15,838 nt of DNA from Planctomycetaceae bacterium (GTDB lineage: Bacteria > Planctomycetota > Phycisphaerae > Phycisphaerales > SM1A02): NCBI GenBank assembly GCA_027488415.1, contig JAIYBS010000133.1:1-15838 (forward strand). Direction: 5' to 3'. The notes below the pieces were generated by a model. The model was not told the DNA's origin. It did not search any database and saw nothing but the letters and a program-made list of their open reading frames with translations. A program made the position numbers and the translations under genes. Positions 1 through 6,794 of this stretch are shown here, in pieces; the stretch's first letter is position 1, and the number at the start of each line of letters is the position of its first letter.

Positions 1-326
1 ATGCCGCGCGCGCGGATGCGCCAGCCGTTCGCGTGCGCCCAGTTGGCGAGCGTCACCACGTCCTGCGGCGTCGTGGCGGTGGCGGTCCAGATGGCGTCGA
101 TCGAGATCTCGCCGGACCAGTTGCGGTACGCCTGCTTGAAGACCGCGATGCCCGCCGGGAAGTTCGGCGGCTCGGCGCAGCCGCCGGTGCTCGCGTGCGC
201 GTGGGCGGCCGACTCGCCGGGCAGGATCCGGAAGACGGGCAGCCACGCCGCCGCGGCGCCGAGCGCGGCGGAGGCATGGAGGAACGAGCGACGGGATGGA
301 TCGTGGGGCGTGCGGGCGGGTTCCAT
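1..326 (-). CDS. Tat-exported FAD-dependent oxidase, type II cholesterol oxidase-like (N-terminal part, cut by window edge)
   Basis: Read on the minus strand from ATG at 326-324; 108 codons are visible and the gene leaves the window at position 1. Residues 11-16 are SRRSFL, followed by an Ala-rich hydrophobic run ending near a WLPVF segment: a twin-arginine signal for export of a folded, cofactor-loaded protein. After it come FPAGIAVFKQAYRNW, then SIDAIWTATATTPQDVV, then LANWAHANGWRIRARG. From memory this order closely matches the start of the PCMH-type FAD domain in Brevibacterium cholesterol oxidase II, a vanillyl-alcohol-oxidase-family enzyme with covalent FAD. The FAD-linked residues and substrate domain lie outside the window, so the substrate is unknown; sterol, other alcohol or sugar oxidation are all possible. 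No clear ribosome-binding site precedes the ATG. Family assignment fairly sure, substrate not. Confidence 0.75.
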   Translation of the reverse strand, partial: MEPARTPHDPSRRSFLHASAALGAAAAWLPVFRILPGESAAHAHASTGGCAEPPNFPAGIAVFKQAYRNWSGEISIDAIWTATATTPQDVVTLANWAHANGWRIRARG

Positions 327-442
327 GGCGAACGGCGTGGCCTTGGGGTGGGGTGAGCCCGGTAGTGCGGGGTGCGGGTGCGGGGAAGCCGGAGAGTGAC
401 TCCGGAATCGCGGGGGTCAAGGGGCAGGCGGGCAATCCGTGG

Positions 443-676
443 TTACGGGCACTCCCCCAGTCTCTTCAGCGCCTTCCCGTGCTTCTCGTTCACTCGCTTG
501 AGCGACCGCGCGACACGGGCGCCCTTCGTGCCCTCGGTCATGGGGCGGATGGTCAGGGCGTTGCCGTCGGTCGTCAGCTCCACCGGCCGCTCCGGGTCGA
601 TGTGGAGCAGCTCGAGGATGGCTCGGTCGATGACGAGCGCGTAACTGTTGCCGTGCTTGGTGAGGGTCTTGACCAT
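443..676 (-). CDS. AbrB/MazE/SpoVT-type DNA-binding protein (antitoxin-like, no partner toxin)
   Basis: 77 residues from ATG at 676-674. The N-terminus (VKTLTKHGNSYALVIDRAIL) has the swapped-hairpin AbrB signature: a K-x-G-N-S turn, then hydrophobic strands and a later LTIRP strand. The C-terminal third (about residues 45-77) is basic and helical, as in antitoxins that wrap a toxin or act as stand-alone regulators. An upstream in-frame ATG at 700 exists, but it falls between the -35 and -10 of a strong promoter-like sequence, so 676 is the likely start. Downstream (327-442) there is no toxin gene; the next gene is the FAD oxidase. It diverges from vsr across a 125-nt gap and might control that side too. 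This is either an orphan antitoxin or a transition-state-type repressor; probably autoregulated, as is usual for the family (inference). Confidence 0.8.
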   Translation of the reverse strand: MVKTLTKHGNSYALVIDRAILELLHIDPERPVELTTDGNALTIRPMTEGTKGARVARSLKRVNEKHGKALKRLGECP

Positions 677-685
677 GGCAGTCGT

Positions 686-713
686 AGTATACAGTGTCAA
701 TACGGCGTATCAA
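686..713 (-). promoter_or_regulatory. Sigma70-like promoter of the AbrB-type gene (leaderless arrangement)
   Basis: On the minus strand TTGATA (713-708) and TATACT (691-686) are separated by 16 nt. The -10 ends only 9 nt before the ATG at 676, so transcription would begin at or next to the start codon. The hexamers stand out in an otherwise GC-rich region. Assignment rests on sequence match alone. Confidence 0.6.
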
Positions 714-801
714 CAATTCTTCTCCGAGAACTCCTCACGCCGTGGATAGATTTCATCCGCCGTGTGAAGAGGTTTCCACAGCCGGAACCGATCGCCCCCG
801 C

Positions 802-1251
802 ATGCCCCGCCTCACGCCCCCCACCCCCACCCGCTCGCGCATCATGGCCGCCATCCGCGGTCACGACACCGCGCCCGAGCGGCTCGTGCGGTCGGCGCTG
901 CACCGGCACGGGCTGCGCTTTCGGCTGCACGTGCGCGACCTGCCGGGGCGGCCGGACATCGTGCTTCCGCGGCACCGCACGGTGATCCTGGTGCACGGCT
1001 GCTTCTGGCACCGGCACCTCGGCTGCCCGAAGGGCACGCTGCCGGCGACGAACCGCGCGTGGTGGGTCGCGAAGCTGCGCCGCAACCGCGCACGCGACCG
1101 CCGCAACGTGCGTGACCTGCAGGCCGCGGGCTGGCGCGTGATCGTGGTGGGGGAATGCGAGCTCGGCGCGGGGCGCGGCACGGCGGCGCAGCGCGCGATG
1201 CGGCTGGAGCGGTTCGCAAGGGGGTTGGTGCGGAAGGTGAGGGGCGCGTAG
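802..1251 (+). CDS. vsr: Very short patch repair endonuclease Vsr
   Basis: 149 residues from ATG at 802. Vsr nicks DNA 5' of the T in T:G mismatches that arise when 5-methylcytosine deaminates. Seen here: TRSRIMAAIRGHDTAPE (10-26), the LPGRPDIV motif with catalytic Asp52, the VHGCFWH block (64-70) with His65 and His70, and probable zinc ligands Cys67, His72, Cys75 and Cys119 (in GECEL). The E. coli Thr63 position is Val here, as in many homologues. An ORF extension begins at 694, but homologues start about 10 residues before TRS, which fits 802. No Shine-Dalgarno is visible. The stop is 9 nt before the Cdd1-family gene, so the two are probably co-transcribed. No Dcm-type cytosine methylase lies in the window, although Vsr is usually linked to one; the partner may be elsewhere. 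Confidence 0.92.
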   Translation: MPRLTPPTPTRSRIMAAIRGHDTAPERLVRSALHRHGLRFRLHVRDLPGRPDIVLPRHRTVILVHGCFWHRHLGCPKGTLPATNRAWWVAKLRRNRARDRRNVRDLQAAGWRVIVVGECELGAGRGTAAQRAMRLERFARGLVRKVRGA

Positions 1252-1260
1252 CCTCGAGGC

Positions 1261-1602
1261 ATGCCGCGACCTCGCACCGGAAAGAACATCGATCGTTCGA
1301 TCCGCCTTACGGACCTCGCCAACGTCGGTCCCGCCACGCTCCGTGACTTTCACGTGCTCGGCATCAGCACCGTCGCGCAGCTTGCGCGCCACGATGCGTT
1401 CCGCCTCTACGACCGTCTCTGCAGGCGCACCGGCATACGCCACGACCCGTGCTGCATCGACGTCTTCATGTCCGCGATCGACCAGGCGCGAGGCGGGCCA
1501 CCCACGCCGTGGTGGAAGTTCACTGAGACCCGCAAGCAGATCCTGGCAGGCCGCGGGGTGGCAAGGCGCTACCGAGGGGCGCTGGCGAAGCTCGCGCGCT
1601 GA
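1261..1602 (+). CDS. Cdd1 ('pathogenicity locus') family helix-hairpin-helix protein
   Basis: 113 residues. Residues 16-42 form a helix-hairpin-helix (LTDLANVGPATLRDFHVLGI), the non-specific DNA-backbone binding element seen in many repair proteins. Then come an LYDRLCRRTG helix, the family motif RHDPC (60-64), FMSAIDQA and a PWWKFTETRK tail. This order matches the Cdd1/DUF pathogenicity-locus family (from memory PF11731), whose biochemical role is not established. Length is usual for the family. It begins 9 nt after vsr and lies 29 nt before mntA, all on the plus strand, so it may be a DNA-binding accessory to Vsr or simply a passenger. Confident of the family; function inferred only from the fold. 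Confidence 0.85.
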   Translation: MPRPRTGKNIDRSIRLTDLANVGPATLRDFHVLGISTVAQLARHDAFRLYDRLCRRTGIRHDPCCIDVFMSAIDQARGGPPTPWWKFTETRKQILAGRGVARRYRGALAKLAR

Positions 1603-1619
1603 CCGGTCGGCGCTCCTTC

Positions 1620-1625
1620 TACAAT
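1620..1625 (+). promoter_or_regulatory. Probable -10 element of the mntA-hepT pair
   Basis: TACAAT ends 6 nt before the mntA ATG at 1632, placing the expected transcription start on or beside the start codon. A -35 is weak: CTGACC at 1599-1604 is the best match and is only 15 nt upstream. Supports a separate, leaderless promoter for the toxin-antitoxin pair. Confidence 0.4.
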
Positions 1626-1631
1626 CGGGGC

Positions 1632-2045
1632 ATGGTCGATCGCCCCGACTTCGCCCAACGCGTGATCGACGTTCTCGCTCGCGCGTTTCCCGCGCGCCGG
1701 GTGCAGGGCGTGTGGCTCTTCGGGAGTCACGCACGCGGCGAGGCGACCCCGCGGAGCGACGTGGACATCGCGGTGCTGGCTGATCGACGGCTCGACCCGA
1801 TGGACCTCGGCGCCGCGGCGACGGAGCTCGAGCGGATCGCAGGCGCCCGCGTGGATCTCGTCGACCTGCGTTCCGCGCCCGGACTGCTGCGGGTGCAGGC
1901 AACTCACGAGGGTCGGCTGCTCGCCGCGCCGGAGCGATTCGAGGCGGACCTCTTCGCGACCCACGCGATCTCCGATTACGCGGCGTTCGGGCCGAACCGC
2001 CGGATGTGCACCGAGGCCATGAAGGAGAAGTTCCGTGGCGGATGA
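1632..2045 (+). CDS. mntA: MntA-type minimal nucleotidyltransferase (antitoxin of a HEPN/MNT pair)
   Basis: 137 residues. Residues 31-45 give GSHARGEATPRSDVD, the exact GSX10DXD nucleotidyltransferase motif, with Asp43 and Asp45 as metal ligands and Asp75 (in RVDLVDL) as the likely third acid. In the characterised Shewanella MntA/HepT system the antitoxin uses ATP to add AMP units to a Tyr of the toxin, blocking its RNase site. All residues needed for this appear intact. The 3' end overlaps the hepT start by 11 nt, so translation is coupled, with the antitoxin made first. The C-terminal 25 residues (after AISDYAAFG) look like an extra helix. It could alternatively be a stand-alone MNT protein, but the overlap with a HEPN gene makes the pair assignment strong. 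Confidence 0.9.
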   Translation: MVDRPDFAQRVIDVLARAFPARRVQGVWLFGSHARGEATPRSDVDIAVLADRRLDPMDLGAAATELERIAGARVDLVDLRSAPGLLRVQATHEGRLLAAPERFEADLFATHAISDYAAFGPNRRMCTEAMKEKFRGG

Positions 2046-2439
2046 CGTCCTGATGCAGAAGCTGGCGAGCATCGACCGTTGCGTGCGGCAGGTGCGCGAA
2101 TTCGTCGGCGGCGACCTCGATCGGCTCGAGCAGCAGCTGGTGCAGGATGCCGTTGTTCTGAACCTTCAGCGAGCATGCGAGCAGGCCATCGACGCCGCGT
2201 CGCGCGTCGTGTCCGTGCGCGGGCTCGGAATCCCGCGTGACAGCGCGGAGGCGTTCGCGATCCTCGAGCGGGAAGCGATTCTGACGCCGCAGACCACGGC
2301 CCGCATGCGCGCGATGGTGGGTTTCCGGAACATCGCGGTCCACCAGTACCAGCTGCTCGACCCGAAGATCCTCCGCGCCGTCGTGGAGAAGCACCTCGAC
2401 GACTTCGCTGACTTGGCGCGGGAATTGTCGCGGGATTAA
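2035..2439 (+). CDS. hepT: HepT-type HEPN RNase toxin (DUF86 family)
   Basis: 134 residues from GTG at 2035; AAGGAG at 2022-2027 sits 7 nt before it and fixes the start. The protein is all-helical and carries RNIAVHQY at 98-105, i.e. the RX4HXY HEPN motif: Arg98 and His103 are the expected RNase residues and Tyr105 is the position AMPylated by MntA in the Shewanella system. The preceding segment (GLGIPRDSAEAFAILEREAILTP) is typical of DUF86/HepT proteins. The toxin would cleave RNA in the cytoplasm when the antitoxin is lost. It overlaps mntA and is followed, 42 nt later on the same strand, by the unrelated PSCyt gene. The catalytic residues look intact, so I expect an active toxin. Confidence 0.9.
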   Translation: MADDVLMQKLASIDRCVRQVREFVGGDLDRLEQQLVQDAVVLNLQRACEQAIDAASRVVSVRGLGIPRDSAEAFAILEREAILTPQTTARMRAMVGFRNIAVHQYQLLDPKILRAVVEKHLDDFADLARELSRD

Positions 2440-2481
2440 GGCGCGCCGCAACCGGATCCGGCGCGGACCCTATCACCTTCG

Positions 2482-5229
2482 TTGGCCGTCCCCCTGACCC
2501 CGGCCCTCCTCTCCGCGCTCCTCGGCGCGGCGGACGTGGCTGCGCCCTCGGCGCAGGCGCCGGCGGTCGACTACACGCGCGACATCGCGCCGCTGCTCGC
2601 CGCGAGGTGCTACCAGTGCCACGGGCCGGACGCGTCGAGCCGCAAGGCCGGCCTGCGGCTTGACAAGCGTGCCGCCGCGATCGGGCCGCCGCGCGAAGGC
2701 GAGTCGCGGCCCGCGATCGTGCCCGGCGATCCGGACGCGAGCGAGCTGATCGCGCGCGTGACGAGCCTCGACGCGGACCTGCGCATGCCGCCGACCGATG
2801 GGCATGCGGCGCTCTCGCCGGCCGAGGTTGCCGCGCTCCGCGCGTGGATCGCGGCGGGCGCGCCGTACGCGAAGCACTGGTCGTGGGAGCCGCTGCCTGC
2901 GATCGACGGCGAGGTCGCGAAGGCGATCGCGTCGGGGAAGGGGTATCGATCGGCGCTGCATGACGCGGAAGTCACCGAGCAGGTGGACCCCGCCGCGTGG
3001 CTGCGGCGCGTGCACTTCGACCTGGTCGGGCTGCCGCCGAGCGCGGAGGACTGCCGCGCGTTCGACGCGGCGATGCGCGTCGCGAGCACGCCGCGCGAGG
3101 TGGCCGCCGAGCGTTCGCGCGTGGTGGATGCGCTGCTCGCGTCGCCGCGGTACGGCGAGCGCTGGGGTCGCCACTGGATGGACGTGATGCGCTTCGCCGA
3201 GACGCACGGCCACGAGTTCGACTACCAGATCGACGAGTCGTGGCGCTGGCGCGACTGGGTGATCCGCGCGATGAACGCGGACGTCCCGTACGCGGACTTC
3301 GTGCGCGAGCAGATCGCGGGCGACCTGATCGCGCCGCCGCGCACGAACCCGGCCGACGGCACGAACGAGTCGGTCACCGCGACGGGCTGGTGGTGGATGT
3401 CGCAGGGCACGCACGCGCCGGTCGACGTGCGGCCCGACCAGGCGGAGCGCGTCGACAACCAGATTGACGTCGCCACGAAGGCGTTCCTCGGCACCACCGC
3501 GAGCTGCGCGCGCTGCCACGACCACAAGTTCGACGACGTGAGCCAGCGCGACTACTACGCGCTGTTCGGCGTCGTGAAGAGCTCGCGGCGCGCGTACGCG
3601 TACCAGGATCCGAACGGGATCATCGCGACCGCGGTGAAGGTGCTGAAGCTCGGCGAGGAGTCGCGGCGAACGATCGCGCGCGCCGACGGGAGCGACGCGG
3701 AGTGGGAGCGTGCCGCCGCACGCGCGCGGGCGTCGTCGAGGCCCGCGCCCGCGGGCGCGACGTGGACCTTCGACCGCGGCACGTTCGAGGGCTGGACCGC
3801 GAGCGGCTGGGCGTTCGGCGACGAGCCCGTGAGCTGCGGTGATCGCATCGCGCCCGACGGTCGCGCGCCGATGATCGTGGCCGGAGGCTGGGCCTTCAGC
3901 GGCCGGCTGTCCGACCGGCTGCAGGGAACGCTGCGTTCGCCGACGTTCACCGTTCCCGAGATCGGCATCGGCGTGCGCTGCGCGGGCAGCAAGTGCCGGC
4001 TGCGCCTGGTGGTCGACGGCTACTTCCTCGACGACCGGAACCCGCTCCTCTTCGAGGGGTTCAGCCAGGACGTGGACCACCCGAACGAGTGGCGCACGCA
4101 CGCGTGGGACGCGAAGCGCTACGCGGGCGAGCAGGCGTACATCGAGGTGATCGACGACGGCGGCGGTTCGATCGCCGTCGACTGGGTCTCGCTCGGCATG
4201 GTGACCGGGAAAGACCTCGAGCCGGCGGCGTTCGAGGGAGCGGCAGACGCCGTCGCGCCGACGATCGAAGTCCCGGCGCCGGTGCGCGTGCTGGCCATGG
4301 AGGACGGCACCGGCATGGACAGCCCGCTCTACGTGCGCGGCGTGTCGAGCAACGTCGGCGACGTCGTGCCGCGCGGGATGATCGCCGGGCTGCGGAGCGA
4401 TGCGGTCGGGGGCGAGGCCGTCGCAGTGGACGTCGCCGGTAGCGGTCGGCTGCGGCTTGCTGAGGAGATCGTCTCGCCCGCGAACCCGCTCACGTGGCGC
4501 GTGATGGCGAACCGCGCGTGGCATCACCTGATGGGGCGCGGCATCGTGCCGAGCACCGACGACTTCGGCGTGCTCGGCCAGCCGCCCGCCGACCGCGAGC
4601 TGCTCGACGAGCTCGCGATGCGGCTGCGCGCGCACGGATCGCTCAAGATGCTCGTGCGCGAGATCGTGCTGAGCCCGCGCTACGCCGACCGCGCGCGGTT
4701 GGTGCGGCGGCTCGACGGCGAGGCGCTGCGCGACGCGATCATCGACGTCGCGGGCGGGCTCGACCTCACGATGGGCGGGCCGAGCGTGCCCGTGCACCTG
4801 ACGGACGCGATGCAGGGGCGCGGGCGGCCGGGCGCGAGCGGGCCGCTCGACGGCGCGAGGCGGCGCAGCGTCTACCAGGAGGTGCGCCGGAACTTCCTCT
4901 CGTCGTTCCTGCAGGTGTTCGACCAGCCGGTGCCGACCACGGTCGTCGGCGCGCGGAGCGTGTCGAACGTGCCCGCGCAGGGGCTGACGATGATGAACGA
5001 CCCGTTCGTGCGCGGCCAGGCCGAGCGCTGGGGTGCAGCGCTCGCGGCGGATCCGCGGGAGCAAACCGAGCGGGTTCGGGATGCGTATCAGCGGGCGTAC
5101 GCGCGCGCGGCGACCGACGATGAGGTGGCGCGGGCGGCTGCGTTCCTCGGCGCCACGCCGGATGCCGCGGCGTGGAGCGACTTCGCGCACGCGATCTTCC
5201 TCTCGACGGAGTTCAGGTACCTGCGATGA
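2482..5229 (+). CDS. Planctomycete exported heme-c protein with PSCyt1, PSCyt2 (DUF1549) and PSD1 (DUF1553) domains
   Basis: 915 residues if translation starts at TTG 2482. No ATG or GTG lies between the hepT stop and here in this frame and no Shine-Dalgarno is seen, so the start is the weak point. The N-terminus (LTPALLSALLGAADVAAPSAQA) is a poor signal peptide without basic residues. PSCyt1: residues 30-130, heme motif CYQCH at 43-47. PSCyt2/DUF1549: about 165-400, with WGRHWMDVMRFAETHGHEFDY and a second heme motif CARCH at 342-346 followed by DHKFD. Residues about 430-570 form a beta-rich module (FDRGTFEGWTASGWAFG). PSD1/DUF1553: about 665-900 (NPLTWRVMANRAWHHLMGRG, SPRYADRARL, SNVPAQGLTMMND). 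Such proteins pair with DUF1501 partners in planctomycetes; their biochemical role is not established, though an electron-transfer role in the periplasm is plausible. ATGA overlap with the next gene shows coupling. Confidence 0.9.
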   Translation: MAVPLTPALLSALLGAADVAAPSAQAPAVDYTRDIAPLLAARCYQCHGPDASSRKAGLRLDKRAAAIGPPREGESRPAIVPGDPDASELIARVTSLDADLRMPPTDGHAALSPAEVAALRAWIAAGAPYAKHWSWEPLPAIDGEVAKAIASGKGYRSALHDAEVTEQVDPAAWLRRVHFDLVGLPPSAEDCRAFDAAMRVASTPREVAAERSRVVDALLASPRYGERWGRHWMDVMRFAETHGHEFDYQIDESWRWRDWVIRAMNADVPYADFVREQIAGDLIAPPRTNPADGTNESVTATGWWWMSQGTHAPVDVRPDQAERVDNQIDVATKAFLGTTASCARCHDHKFDDVSQRDYYALFGVVKSSRRAYAYQDPNGIIATAVKVLKLGEESRRTIARADGSDAEWERAAARARASSRPAPAGATWTFDRGTFEGWTASGWAFGDEPVSCGDRIAPDGRAPMIVAGGWAFSGRLSDRLQGTLRSPTFTVPEIGIGVRCAGSKCRLRLVVDGYFLDDRNPLLFEGFSQDVDHPNEWRTHAWDAKRYAGEQAYIEVIDDGGGSIAVDWVSLGMVTGKDLEPAAFEGAADAVAPTIEVPAPVRVLAMEDGTGMDSPLYVRGVSSNVGDVVPRGMIAGLRSDAVGGEAVAVDVAGSGRLRLAEEIVSPANPLTWRVMANRAWHHLMGRGIVPSTDDFGVLGQPPADRELLDELAMRLRAHGSLKMLVREIVLSPRYADRARLVRRLDGEALRDAIIDVAGGLDLTMGGPSVPVHLTDAMQGRGRPGASGPLDGARRRSVYQEVRRNFLSSFLQVFDQPVPTTVVGARSVSNVPAQGLTMMNDPFVRGQAERWGAALAADPREQTERVRDAYQRAYARAATDDEVARAAAFLGATPDAAAWSDFAHAIFLSTEFRYLR

Positions 5230-6704
5230 GCCACTGCGGACGATTCCAGCCACGCGCGATCTCGCGCCGCGACATGCTGCGGCGCGGCGCGTGCGGCTTC
5301 GGTGCGCTGGCGTTCGCGGGGATGTTCGCGGACATCGTGCGCGCGGCGGAGGCGGCGGGCGGGGCGGGGGGTGTCGTGGGTGCGTCGGGTACGGCGAGCA
5401 CGGCGGCGCGCGTCGGTCCGCACTTCGCGCCGACCGCGCGCAGCGTGATCTTCCTCTACATGGACGGCGGTCCGTCGCAGATGGACACGTTCGATCCGAA
5501 GCCGGCGCTCGAGAAGTGGCACGGCAAGCCGTTCCCGATGACGATGGAGCGGACGCAGTTCAACGACAACGGCGCGACCATGGCCAGTCCGTGGAAATTC
5601 GCGCGGCACGGTCGCTGCGGGCTCGAGGTGTCGAGCCTGTTCCCGAACGTCGCGCGGTGCGCGGATGACCTGTGCGTCGTTCGCTCGATGACGAGCAAGT
5701 TCAACGAGCACACCAACGCCAACTACTTCCTGCACACGGGCGCGGGCATCGTGGGGCGCCCGAGCATGGGCGCGTGGGTGTCGTACGGTCTCGGCGACGC
5801 GCGCAACGACCTGCCGAGCTTCGTGGTGATCAACGGCGGACTGATCCCGCCCGGCGGGCGCGAGCTGCTGGGGAGCGGATTCCTGCCGTCCGCGCATCAG
5901 TCCAGCCTGTTCCGGCCCCAGGGCGAGGGCATGCCGAACGTGCGCGGCGCGGTCGAGGGCGATCGCCAGCGGCGCGTGCTCGACTTCGCGGCCGGGCTCG
6001 ACGACGCGTTCGCCGCGCGGGCCGGCAGGCCGGACGCGCTCGAGGCCGCGATCCACAACGCCGAGCTCGCGTTCGCGATGCAGGCGAGCGTCCCGGACCT
6101 GATGGCGATGGACGGGGAGACCGCCGAGGTGCGAGAGCTTTACGGCCTCGACGCGCCGTTCGAGCCGACGCGCGTCTTCGCGCGCGAGTGCCTGCTGGCG
6201 CGGCGCATGGTGGAGCGTGGGGTGCGGTTCATCGAGCTCACGTGCCCGGGCACGGGGCACGATCGTTGGGACCAGCACCAGAACCTGCGCAAGGGTCACG
6301 AGGACAACGCGCGCGCGGTCGACCAGCCGATCGCGGCGCTGCTGGTGGACCTGAAGCGGCGCGGGCTGCTCGACGAGACGCTCGTCGTGTGGGGCGGCGA
6401 GTTCGGACGTACGCCGTTCGCGCAGGGCAAGGACGGCCGCGATCACAACCCGTACGGATTCACCGTGTGGCTCGCCGGCGGCGGGATCAAGGGCGGCATG
6501 ACGTACGGCGCGACGGACGAGTTCGGCTACAAGGTTGCAGAGCACCCGGTCGAGATCCACGACCTGCATGCCACGATGCTGCACTGCCTCGGCTTCGACC
6601 ACCGCCTACTGACGTCTCGCTTCGGCGGCCGCGACATGCGCCTGACCGACGTACACGGTCGCGTGATGCGCGAGTGGCTGAAGGCCGAAATCCGTTCCAG
6701 GTAA
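5226..6704 (+). CDS. Tat-exported DUF1501 protein (sulfatase/alkaline phosphatase-like fold)
   Basis: 492 residues; the ATG at 5226 overlaps the TGA of the PSCyt gene. The N-terminus carries ISRRDMLRRGACGFGALAF, a twin-arginine signal. Core DUF1501 blocks: FLYMDGGPSQMDTFDPKP, the FNEHTNANYFLHTG region, SMGAWVSYGLG, GTGHDRWDQHQNL, VVWGGEFGRTPFAQGKDGRDHNPYGF and HDLHATMLHCLGFDH. The family belongs to the alkaline phosphatase/sulfatase superfamily by fold, and conserved Asp/His metal-type positions (GGEFGRT, DHNP) are present; the substrate is unknown. It is nearly always next to a PSCyt/PSD1 gene in planctomycetes, as here. Oddity: the last residues (EIRSR) and the stop codon lie inside the left arm of the 35-bp inverted repeat, so the C-terminus may have been rewritten by insertion of that repeat. 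Confidence 0.92.
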   Translation: MSHCGRFQPRAISRRDMLRRGACGFGALAFAGMFADIVRAAEAAGGAGGVVGASGTASTAARVGPHFAPTARSVIFLYMDGGPSQMDTFDPKPALEKWHGKPFPMTMERTQFNDNGATMASPWKFARHGRCGLEVSSLFPNVARCADDLCVVRSMTSKFNEHTNANYFLHTGAGIVGRPSMGAWVSYGLGDARNDLPSFVVINGGLIPPGGRELLGSGFLPSAHQSSLFRPQGEGMPNVRGAVEGDRQRRVLDFAAGLDDAFAARAGRPDALEAAIHNAELAFAMQASVPDLMAMDGETAEVRELYGLDAPFEPTRVFARECLLARRMVERGVRFIELTCPGTGHDRWDQHQNLRKGHEDNARAVDQPIAALLVDLKRRGLLDETLVVWGGEFGRTPFAQGKDGRDHNPYGFTVWLAGGGIKGGMTYGATDEFGYKVAEHPVEIHDLHATMLHCLGFDHRLLTSRFGGRDMRLTDVHGRVMREWLKAEIRSR

Positions 6705-6789
6705 AGGTGGCACCAATTTCCCCGCCCGCAGGATGAGGGTCGCCGCTGCGGTAAGGAAATTGGTGCCACCTTTACCTGGAACGGATTTC
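6687..6789. repeat. Perfect 35-bp inverted repeat with 33-nt loop (REP/MITE-like palindrome or bidirectional terminator)
   Basis: Left arm 6687-6721 and right arm 6755-6789 are exact reverse complements over 35 nt. The core of each arm is AAAGGTGGCACCAATTTCC on the left and its complement on the right; GGTG-G-CACC is itself a small palindrome. The loop holds a second stem, CCGCAG (6726-6731) with CTGCGG (6746-6751). The left arm contains the last codons and TAA of the DUF1501 gene; the right arm ends 5 nt before the stop of the convergent MqsA-like gene. It could end transcription from both sides, but there is no T-tract next to the stem. The perfect identity suggests a mobile palindromic unit rather than a plain terminator. 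Confidence 0.85.
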
Positions 6790-6794
6790 CCGTC

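Noticed and set aside
771..781. DnaA-box-like TTTCCACA upstream of vsr
   Set aside because: Single site with mismatches to TTATCCACA and no cluster or AT-rich unwinding region.
697..2451. 584-residue minus-strand open frame over vsr, cdd1, mntA and hepT
   Set aside because: Composition is typical of antisense shadow in high-GC DNA and four recognisable plus-strand genes occupy the same region.
2473..5253. 926-residue open frame on the minus strand
   Set aside because: Mirror of the PSCyt/PSD1 gene in very GC-rich DNA; the translation is Arg/Ala/Val/His-rich with no domain pattern, while the plus strand has clear conserved motifs.
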